The notes beneath the pieces are model-generated. The model did not search any database. It had not been told where the DNA came from and worked only from the letters and a program-made list of their open reading frames with translations. From a virus, in the IMG/VR virus record IMGVR_UViG_3300050821_009835, positions 1 through 64,000 of that record: DNA of 64,000 nucleotides; one strand, given 5' to 3'. Made by a program: the position numbers and the translations under genes. Shown here in pieces: positions 58,175 through 64,000 of the stretch; position 1 is the stretch's first letter; each line of letters opens with the position of its first letter.

Positions 58175-58650
58175 TGGCATACAGCGACAAAGTGATAGAT
58201 CACTATAATAATCCACGCAACGTCGGTTCTATGGACAAGAGCAGTTCCGATGTAGGAACAGGACTGGTAGGAGCACCTGAGTGCGGCGATGTGATGAAGC
58301 TCCAGATTCGTGTCAATAAAGATACGAATGTCATTGAGGATGCCAAGTTCAAAACGTTCGGGTGTGGCAGCGCAATTGCCTCTTCCAGCCTCGCAACTGA
58401 ATGGGTGAAGGGCAAAACTATAGACGAGGCCTTTGCCATCAAGAACACTGAAATCGTAAAAGAACTGAGTCTCCCTCCAGTAAAAATCCACTGTAGTGTG
58501 CTTGCCGAGGATGCCATCCGTGCTGCTATTCACGACTGGAAACGAAAACAAGTATTAAATGAGCATGGATCTCCTCAAAACCATACTGAAAATACAGAAA
58601 GTACTGGGGCCACATCTAGCCCCGAAGCGTCTACTCTCTTTCCGTCCTAA
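58174..58650 (+). CDS. iscU: IscU Fe-S cluster scaffold protein
   Basis: The three cluster-binding cysteines are in place and in the usual context: C37 (PECGD), C64 (FGCGSAIASSS) and C107 (KIHCSVLAEDA), with D39 and H106. Opens with YSDKVIDHYNNPRNVGSMD. The fold ends near residue 125, then about 30 extra residues (NEHGSPQNHTENT...) overlap the next gene by 92 nt and may be non-essential. Assembles [2Fe-2S] clusters with a cysteine desulfurase (not seen in this window, so host IscS is needed). Possible recipients: phage iron-sulphur proteins. Confidence 0.93.
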   Translation: MAYSDKVIDHYNNPRNVGSMDKSSSDVGTGLVGAPECGDVMKLQIRVNKDTNVIEDAKFKTFGCGSAIASSSLATEWVKGKTIDEAFAIKNTEIVKELSLPPVKIHCSVLAEDAIRAAIHDWKRKQVLNEHGSPQNHTENTESTGATSSPEASTLFPS

Positions 58651-58966
58651 GGACGCTCATTCTTCTTGGGGATGTTGCTATCCTGCAACGGAAGCTCTGT
58701 ATTATCTATGGGGGGAAGAACATGGTTTTACTCCTCACTATGTTGCCTACGAGGTTGCGCCGGGAGTTTGCACCACACATTGGTTCTTACGAGATAAGTC
58801 CAAAGTTATGTACGTTGATCCCACCGGATCTCAATTCCAGAATGGCATGCCCGATTACACTAAAGGCATTTCTTGTGGATTCTTGACTAAAAACCATCTA
58901 AACGAGCGCGACAGATTATGGAGCAGATACAACGGAGACAAGGATTACTATGAAAAGGGACATTGA
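58559..58966 (+). CDS. Putative Cys-His-Asp papain-like protein (135 aa)
   Basis: HSSWGCCYPATEALYYLWG, CTTHWFLRD and YVDPTGSQF place a Cys, a His and an Asp in papain-like order (C38/C39, H74 region, D86 region). This 'GxCYxAxEAL ... THWFL ... DPTxxQF' pattern is common in phage proteins of unknown role. It overlaps iscU by 92 nt in another frame, unusually long. May be a protease or transglutaminase-like enzyme; not certain. Confidence 0.6.
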   Translation: MSMDLLKTILKIQKVLGPHLAPKRLLSFRPKDAHSSWGCCYPATEALYYLWGEEHGFTPHYVAYEVAPGVCTTHWFLRDKSKVMYVDPTGSQFQNGMPDYTKGISCGFLTKNHLNERDRLWSRYNGDKDYYEKGH

Positions 58967-59000
58967 TCGTATTAGAAGAAGTTAAAAAGAGAATTTCACA

Positions 59001-59699
59001 ATGACACTGAAAATAGAAGGTGGCACGATTAACGATACTTTATTTGACATCCCTAAATGCAGATTCTGCTCTGCTGATGCTGTAGGTCACTACAAGTTAT
59101 CAAAGGGGTGCTTTTGCTTTCCAGACGACAAGGAACAGGACTTGTGCGCTCAACACGTCGTCAGCGCCACTCCAATCGATTCATTTGAGTTAGCTCACAA
59201 ATATCCAAACAGCGATTGGTTCTACAGCCATTACAGCAGCCAAGTCAAGTCGCAGTCCTACGCTCGCATGATCATCCGAAACAAAGAAGGCAAATTCCTC
59301 ATCCTCAAGAATATCAAAGATGGAAGCAACCGTTGGGAGTTTCCGGGCGGTAAGACAGATCCTGGTGAGAACCTAGTAACAACAGCAAGACGAGAGACTG
59401 CGGAAGAGACAGGTGTCAAAGTCACGGTCTGTCGATATGTAGCAGAGAGGTTCATTCATGTAGACAGCGGAGATTGGCGAGGAGAAATCTGGGAAGCTGT
59501 GGACTGGAAAGGAGAACCGAAGATCCTCGAACCAGCCAAATTCCAGGAGATGCGCTGGGTAACCAGTGAAGAATTTGCAGGTCTACCTCAAATTCCACGC
59601 ATGGGCGTAGACTTAGCCAGGATGGTTGAAGAGCGCGACCGTGCTGAGAAAATTCTCCACGAAGTTCACGTAGAAGTCCAACCACACTCGAATTCATGA
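59001..59699 (+). CDS. Nudix hydrolase with N-terminal zinc-like region (232 aa)
   Basis: The Nudix box is complete: G117 x5 E123 x7 R131-E132 ... E135-E136-x-G138. Residues 20-50 contain CRFC ... CFCF ... C, a possible zinc site not usual in Nudix enzymes. The C-terminal 60 residues are charged. Nudix enzymes hydrolyse nucleoside diphosphate derivatives (for example 8-oxo-dGTP, NAD or capped RNA). Last 4 nt overlap the metallopeptidase gene. Confidence 0.9.
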   Translation: MTLKIEGGTINDTLFDIPKCRFCSADAVGHYKLSKGCFCFPDDKEQDLCAQHVVSATPIDSFELAHKYPNSDWFYSHYSSQVKSQSYARMIIRNKEGKFLILKNIKDGSNRWEFPGGKTDPGENLVTTARRETAEETGVKVTVCRYVAERFIHVDSGDWRGEIWEAVDWKGEPKILEPAKFQEMRWVTSEEFAGLPQIPRMGVDLARMVEERDRAEKILHEVHVEVQPHSNS

Positions 59700-60397
59700 T
59701 AAGCCTCCAAGCGACGAAACTCGAGCTTTACATGTTAGGCGTTGAATTGAGTCGAAAATTCCTCTCAGTAAATCACTTAGGTGCCCCGGAGTATTTCACT
59801 TTCGAAGAAGTTCTCAAACGTCCTTTTACAGATCCCATGCATCGTCGTTTAATCAAGTTAGTTAACGGTCCAAAACAAGGTTATGGCACGGGCTGGTATT
59901 ATGATAATACGGCCTTCGTGAATTTGAAAAAAGCAGCCTCTCTGGTTAAGAAGCCGCGTTGCTCAACCTGGTCTTTTCCTGGTTACAAGATCGACCGGGA
60001 GCCTTGCGGAGTTGTTGCCCACGAAACCGGGCACCACGTTGACCATGTCTTAGGCGAAGGGCAAAATCCAAAATTAACGCCGGGGATGAACCCGGATGCC
60101 AACACTATCCGTCTCTACAACACTCTCTTCCGAGGATCGCCAAGTTCGCATCCTGAGTGGGCTAAGGTTGTCCGCCTGAGCAAGCCCATCACTTCTTACG
60201 AACCGAACCTTCATGAGTCCTTCGCGGAAACTGGGCGGCTTTTTATCCTGAATCCCGATCTTCTCGAGCAGGGCAGCCCGGAGAGATTTAAATTTTTCAC
60301 GAAAGTTGGTCTTAAACCGAGCGAAACTCGCGACTTCCGACAAGTGCTAGATCACCCAGATTATGTCGCCGCCGCAGAAAGATGGATTGCCAAATGA
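59696..60397 (+). CDS. Putative zinc metallopeptidase (HExxH) (233 aa)
   Basis: VVAHETGHHVDHVLG contains H109-E110-x2-H113, the zinc-binding signature. A later NLHESFAETGRLFILNP segment may give the third ligand (Glu/His), as in gluzincin-like phage proteins. N-terminal 90 residues helical. Could process a virion or host protein; specificity unknown. Confidence 0.78.
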   Translation: MISLQATKLELYMLGVELSRKFLSVNHLGAPEYFTFEEVLKRPFTDPMHRRLIKLVNGPKQGYGTGWYYDNTAFVNLKKAASLVKKPRCSTWSFPGYKIDREPCGVVAHETGHHVDHVLGEGQNPKLTPGMNPDANTIRLYNTLFRGSPSSHPEWAKVVRLSKPITSYEPNLHESFAETGRLFILNPDLLEQGSPERFKFFTKVGLKPSETRDFRQVLDHPDYVAAAERWIAK

Positions 60398-60561
60398 CAC
60401 CAGAAAATATACGTGAATGGGATAAGACCTTTGATGATAAAAGTGTGACTGCGGAAGTTGCTAGAGCTAGAGCAAGAATTGAAATCGCCGCCCAACTTTC
60501 AGAATTAAATCTCAATATGCGTTCTGTAATACAACTTTTGGGGGGTCATCGCGGCAAATGA
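60394..60561 (+). CDS. Hypothetical helical protein (55 aa)
   Basis: ATGA overlap with the metallopeptidase. Ala/Arg/Glu-rich helix (EVARARARIEIAAQLSEL). Unknown. Confidence 0.6.
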   Translation: MTPENIREWDKTFDDKSVTAEVARARARIEIAAQLSELNLNMRSVIQLLGGHRGK

Positions 60562-60576
60562 GAAGCTGGAGGGAAA

Positions 60577-60757
60577 ATGCTAGGCAAGGCATACAGGCTT
60601 TACGCTACAGGCGAGGGCTGAGACGAGCGAGAAGGGAAGCAAGCCGAAGAAGCATCGACTCGTATTGTCGTTGGGGTCTAAACGATGGTACTGCCTGGAT
60701 TGCAAGCGGTGGTTCAAGAAGCGAATTAAGGCGCACTGTAAAGGAGTGAGGCCATGA
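60577..60757 (+). pseudogene. Small zinc-finger gene broken by a +1 frameshift at GGG
   Basis: A very good GGAGGG precedes ATG 60577. The frame reads MLGKAYRLYATGEG and hits TGA. In the +1 frame from the GGG at 60615-60617 it continues ETSEKGSKPKKHRLV ... WYCLDCKRWFKKRIKAHCKG to a TGA at 60755-60757 that overlaps the next ATG (60754). C-x2-C ... H-x-C spacing fits a zinc finger. One extra G in the assembly or a real frameshift. Confidence 0.6.
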
Positions 60758-61123
60758 AGAACGAAGCACCACAGCTCTATCACGTCACGGTCCATCTGTA
60801 CCCGTCAGGGATCACCGACAGCGGCTATTGGCACTCGGAGTACAACGACCGGGGATGAACTGATCGCCCTCAATCGCCGGGTGACGGAAACCCGTGAGAA
60901 ACTGGACGCCGCACACATAGAGAATCAGCGGAAATTTTGGGCAAAGCAGCGAGAGATGCAGAAGAAGGGCGAATCCACCCGTATGGGACTGGGGCCGCAC
61001 AGAACGGAATTTAGCGTCACTATCGTTCGGTTGGAAGATTCCGTGATCGACGGCACCAAGCTGATGGCAGAATTCAACGAATTTGCAACAAGGGAAGGTT
61101 TAATGGCAGACCCGACAAATTAA
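60754..61123 (+). pseudogene. Hypothetical gene broken by a +1 frameshift at GGGG (about 122 aa)
   Basis: From ATG 60754 the frame reads MKNEAPQLYHVTVHLYPSG and ends after 34 codons at 60858. Shifting +1 at GGGG (60851-60854) joins it to DELIALNRRVTETREKLDAA ... FATREGLMADPTN ending at 61123, a smooth continuation. The join through one extra G is likely an assembly error or a mutation. Function unknown; the second half is a helical coiled-coil-like region. Confidence 0.6.
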
Positions 61124-61161
61124 GCCATTTTTAAGTATTGAGGTTTAGGCAAAGGATTATC

Positions 61162-61437
61162 ATGGTAACGCTAAAAGAAATCAATCATTTGATTCGCACC
61201 AACCACACTTGGACAGCAGTCGCATTTGCAGCCTATCCTAAGGAATTTCTCTCCGTTAAAGACGTAGCAAAGGTTCTCTTGACAACTCCTGGCGCTATCT
61301 AAAAACGTGTTCAGCGGCACTCCATCCCATTCTTCACCGTTAGCAGTGGTATAGATGCACGCAATCGTTTAGTATTTCTTCGGTCAAGCCTGCGTCTATG
61401 GGCCGCAAATAAACCTGAACTCGATTCACTATTGTAA
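61162..61437 (+). pseudogene. HTH DNA-binding gene with in-frame TAA (91 codons)
   Basis: Starts at ATG 61162 after AAGGAT. The frame runs KEINHLIRTNHTWTAVAFAAY ... VKDVAKVLLTTPGAI then TAA (61300-61302), and without a frame change continues KRVQRHSIPFFTVSSGIDAR ... LRLWAANKPELDSLL to the next stop. The 'V-x-LLxTxPGAI-x-KRVxRHSIPFF' phrase is a typical excisionase or MerR-like helix-turn-helix, where the stop sits at a usual Tyr or Trp position. Nonsense mutation, read-through or base error. Confidence 0.65.
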
Positions 61438-61461
61438 CTCCGGGTATCAGGTAGATAGATT

Positions 61462-61944
61462 ATGGCGGTTACAGACGTTGGCTTCAAAAAAGTCGCGAAT
61501 GAAGAGCACGATTATGGGACTGGTGCCCACCGCGATTCTCGTGGCGGAAAAGGTGCCCTCCACTGGATTCCATTTGACAGTCTCTTTCTTGTATCCCGTA
61601 TTTATGAGTTAGGCAACAAGGGTAGAAGTGCAAATGGGGACGGGAACGATCGAAATTGGGAGCACGGCATGCCCATCATCGATCTTTGTCAAAGTGCGCT
61701 AAATCACATCACGGCGTATATTTCTGGGGATCGTTCAGAACCCCATCTTCCACAAGCAGCTTGGAACATCATCAATGCTATCCAAATGTCAATTTGGGTG
61801 CACCTGGGTTTTAGGCCAAAATCACTGAATCAACTTCCCAATCACCGGACTAATTGGAAGCCCGGTGATGAATCTCCTTGCCCATTATCCTCTCAAGAAA
61901 TTGAGTGGTTGGCGTTTCGTGGGATAAAGAAAGCAGAATCTTAA
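61462..61944 (+). CDS. DUF5664-type dATP/dGTP diphosphohydrolase-like protein (160 aa)
   Basis: HDYGTGAHRDSRGGKGALHWIP, IYELGNKGRSA, DRNWEHGMP, SALNHITAYISGDRSEPHLPQAAWN match the phage family annotated as dATP/dGTP diphosphohydrolase N-terminal (MazG-like all-alpha). In other phages the family lies in nucleotide-pool or modified-base pathways. TAATG start of the next gene overlaps its end. Confidence 0.85.
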   Translation: MAVTDVGFKKVANEEHDYGTGAHRDSRGGKGALHWIPFDSLFLVSRIYELGNKGRSANGDGNDRNWEHGMPIIDLCQSALNHITAYISGDRSEPHLPQAAWNIINAIQMSIWVHLGFRPKSLNQLPNHRTNWKPGDESPCPLSSQEIEWLAFRGIKKAES

Positions 61945-62447
61945 TGGCAAATCTAAACATGGAAGTAGCACAACTTGCTGAACGATGGGCTAATGCCTTT
62001 CCTCAAGATATCCAACCCGCTGATTTTTGGGAGGGACTTCTCTATCGCTTTCATCCGGATGTTATTCATCGTAAGTTAACGGATGTTTTGCGCTATCGAG
62101 ATGGCATTGCTAAACCAGGCCCGTACTTCATCACTTCCATTAGTTCGCAAGGGAAGGAAGTTCAAAAATTGCTACAATTGTCTCCACTATTTTCTTATGA
62201 AGAAATTGAAGAGCCTGTTAGTGAAGGAATCAAGCGGCGACTAAGGCGTAGCATGGCTCAAAAAACCATCTTAAACAAAATCACACGCCAACGTAAGAAT
62301 TTAGGCAAGCCTCCACTGCCTGCCGAAGATATCTTGGCAGAGATTAAGTCACTCTATCGTGACGGTAAGGGCATCACTATTAAACACCAGATCTGTTTGG
62401 TGGGTCCTGTTGCTTATGACTTCGTTGCCGCTAAGGTTGCAGTGTAG
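61944..62447 (+). CDS. Hypothetical protein (167 aa)
   Basis: ATG 61944 in TAATG; the longer frame from 61905 is rejected. Basic, helix-rich, with KRRLRRSMAQKTILNKITRQRKN in the middle. May bind nucleic acid. Ends 1 nt before the HAD gene. Confidence 0.65.
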   Translation: MANLNMEVAQLAERWANAFPQDIQPADFWEGLLYRFHPDVIHRKLTDVLRYRDGIAKPGPYFITSISSQGKEVQKLLQLSPLFSYEEIEEPVSEGIKRRLRRSMAQKTILNKITRQRKNLGKPPLPAEDILAEIKSLYRDGKGITIKHQICLVGPVAYDFVAAKVAV

Positions 62448-62448
62448 T

Positions 62449-63378
62449 ATGGCTCTATTTATTGAGAAACCTGTTGCTTGCGTGTTTGACTGGGATAAGA
62501 CATTAAGCCCAACCTATCAACAACGTCCCCTCTTCAAGGAATACGGCGTTGATGAAAAGACGTTTTGGGAGCTAACGCATACTCGCACTCGCGCTCACCA
62601 ACATTATACTCAGAATCGCTGCTTCGTTGAGCATGAATATCTAAATACCATCCTCGATTACACCCGACGCGGCGTCTTCAAAGGATTGAATAACGCCAAG
62701 TTAGAAGAGCTGGGTAAGACCATAGAGGTCTACCCTGGCGTAGAAGACTTTTTTCGTAAGTTGAAGGAAGAAGGTGCCGAACTTTATGTTGTTAGTGGCG
62801 GGATTCGCTCCATGCTCAAGGGCATTCCATTTGTCAAAGAAACTGTAACCGAGATTTACGCAGCTGACTTCGCTGACTATGAATTGGACGATTTGGGAAA
62901 GAAGATTCCGAAAGAGACAATTCAGTCTATTGTCGTCTCTGTTATTCCCACTGATAAGACTCGCATCATGAACGAGATTTCTAAAGGCTGCGCCCACGGA
63001 AATTTCGATACCAATGCTACTCTTGTTCAAGAGCGACGTCGCATTCCATTTAAACGCATGATCTACATTGGCGACGGAGTATCAGATATCCATGCATTTG
63101 AAACCGTTCGGCGCGACGGGGGATTTGCTGTTGCTGTGTATAATCCTAATGAACCGCAATTTGATCAAGCAGAAATGCTTCGTAGCAATGGTTGGGTAGA
63201 CCTGATTGCTACTGCCGACTTTCGGCCTGGTGCCAGTGCTCACGATTGGGTGCTTCAAAAGGTTCGTCGTATCCGGGATGGTATCAAGAAAGAAGAAATC
63301 GCGGTTAGAGAAGCTGAATTGGAACAGGTTCGGAAAGTCGCGCCGAAATACATTCACGCCTGGTCTAAAGAAGATTAA
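62449..63378 (+). CDS. HAD-family phosphatase, PSP-like (309 aa)
   Basis: HAD motif I CVFDWDKTLSP, motif II VVSGGIRSML, motif III/IV YIGDGVSDIHAFE. The cap insertion is long (residues about 25-120). Overall layout recalls phosphoserine-phosphatase-like enzymes. ATG 62449 is preferred (just after the previous stop); the frame upstream of it is a shadow. Substrate unknown. Confidence 0.88.
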   Translation: MALFIEKPVACVFDWDKTLSPTYQQRPLFKEYGVDEKTFWELTHTRTRAHQHYTQNRCFVEHEYLNTILDYTRRGVFKGLNNAKLEELGKTIEVYPGVEDFFRKLKEEGAELYVVSGGIRSMLKGIPFVKETVTEIYAADFADYELDDLGKKIPKETIQSIVVSVIPTDKTRIMNEISKGCAHGNFDTNATLVQERRRIPFKRMIYIGDGVSDIHAFETVRRDGGFAVAVYNPNEPQFDQAEMLRSNGWVDLIATADFRPGASAHDWVLQKVRRIRDGIKKEEIAVREAELEQVRKVAPKYIHAWSKED

Positions 63379-63389
63379 TTGGAGGGAAC

Positions 63390-64000
63390 GTGTCGCTATA
63401 TCGTTTGATTAAAGGATTTGTACCGCCTCAAGATTTGGAAGAGGTTATTGCTGAGACCTTTGTATTCAAGAAGGTATACTACACCCCAGAAAATCTTGAG
63501 CACCATATTGCCTATCTTTCGGACGACAAACCCCACCGCACTTCGCATGCTTACGCCGTCTCCTCTCATGTACCAGGACGTTATTTAAGTGCAGAACTTC
63601 CCTATATCAATTTACGCGATAGAGATGATTGGGAAAAATGGCACTTAACTCAACTTTATCGCAATGTTCGAAACGAAATGGGGCTCTGCGAAGACAATCG
63701 CATGCTCTTCAACGTGCAAGAGTATTACGGCGGGTCCGAACATGTACCAATGCATTGTGACGGTGAACTGTTAGAGTTTGATGTCCGCGAAAACGGGTCC
63801 TTGGATATCAAGCGTAGCATCCGACCGGATCTCGTGGCTGTGCTCACGCTGGTCAACGATACGGAGGCCGGGGGGACTCGCGTGCACCCGGTTGACGCGA
63901 TCGACAACTCTATCGTTATTCGCGCTGAAGCTGGAGACCTTCTGATCTTCGACAACGTGAACGCTTTCCACAGCGTCGACGCCTTGACCGGAACCGTGAA
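63390..64000 (+). CDS. 2OG-Fe(II) oxygenase-like protein (3' truncated by window)
   Basis: GTG 63390 with GGAGGG 3 nt upstream. The visible 203 residues include EHVPMHCDGELLE (H-x-D iron ligands) and GDLLIFDNVNAFHSVDAL (second His), the double-stranded beta-helix pattern of PKHD/prolyl-hydroxylase-like dioxygenases. Such phage enzymes may hydroxylate proteins or modify nucleotides. The C-terminal Arg that binds 2OG is expected just past the window edge. Confidence 0.85.
   Translation, partial: MSLYRLIKGFVPPQDLEEVIAETFVFKKVYYTPENLEHHIAYLSDDKPHRTSHAYAVSSHVPGRYLSAELPYINLRDRDDWEKWHLTQLYRNVRNEMGLCEDNRMLFNVQEYYGGSEHVPMHCDGELLEFDVRENGSLDIKRSIRPDLVAVLTLVNDTEAGGTRVHPVDAIDNSIVIRAEAGDLLIFDNVNAFHSVDALTGTV

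Noticed and set aside
60558-60749. 63-aa Arg-rich frame starting in ATGA overlap
   Set aside because: The 60577 ATG has a much better ribosome site and its +1 frame gives a zinc-finger protein whose stop overlaps the next gene.
61300-61302. Genome-wide stop-codon reassignment (TAA as sense)
   Set aside because: Many genes here end cleanly at TAA with the next gene overlapping as TAATG, so this single case is better explained by mutation, read-through or error.
1-64000. CRISPR array or tRNA genes
   Set aside because: No regularly spaced direct repeats with unique spacers, and no cloverleaf-like sequence was noticed in the short gaps; a tRNA-scan would be needed to exclude tRNAs fully.

Overview
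The window looks like part of a large tailed-bacteriophage genome (Caudoviricetes, probably jumbo-sized), cut at both ends. Evidence: very dense genes with many ATGA or TAATG stop/start overlaps, tail-fibre-like proteins with repeated modules, a T4-like RNA repair pair (Pnkp, Rnl1), a phage-type peptide deformylase, an SNF2-family helicase with an intein, many small zinc-ribbon proteins, and no ribosomal or housekeeping operons. The standard bacterial code fits. The host is not shown; the secreted Gly-rich proteins at the left recall environmental (for example Acidobacteriota-type) sequences, but that is only an impression.

Layout. (1) 1-5700, plus: a giant signal-peptide-bearing adhesin-like protein and two small secreted proteins. 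(2) 5739-8973, plus: a DnaX-type clamp-loader ATPase, a NusG-like NGN-KOW protein and two unknowns. (3) 8948-11124: a small minus operon (DUF6011-type zinc protein), then a short plus operon ending in an HNH nuclease. (4) 11107-18129, minus: sugar-nucleotide and glycosyltransferase operon (GT2, SDR, fcl, gmd, two methyltransferases, NDP-sugar epimerase, glycosyltransferase). (5) 18186-18890, plus: one virion-like protein. (6) 18887-33022, minus: one long run starting with four tail or virion proteins and running into glycosyltransferases (GT2-like, GT2, two GT6, a GT31-like domain fused to GT6, GT11 fucosyltransferase, two unclassified) and TylF and FkbM methyltransferases. (7) 33129-64000, plus: some 65 mostly small early or auxiliary genes, among them RNA repair, deformylase, helicase with class 3 intein, TnpB, HD hydrolase, dual-specificity phosphatase, nucleoside deoxyribosyltransferase-like protein, IscU, Nudix, metallopeptidase, DUF5664, HAD and a 2OG-Fe(II) oxygenase.

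How it may work together. Regions 4 and 6 encode GDP-fucose synthesis (Gmd, Fcl), a GT11 fucosyltransferase, a GT31-like galactosyltransferase domain and two GT6 (ABO-type) domains. By family these are the enzymes needed to build an ABO histo-blood-group-like glycan, and they are co-transcribed with tail-fibre genes. A phage that decorates its own fibres, or rewrites the host surface, with such a glycan is the most attractive hypothesis here. Region 7 looks like takeover and defence-counter functions. Several of its gene clusters start without a Shine-Dalgarno site but with a TANAWT box 5-8 nt before the ATG, suggesting leaderless messages. A few small genes (33416, 36458, 60577, 60754, 61162) are broken by single frameshifts or a stop, which may be decay or assembly error.
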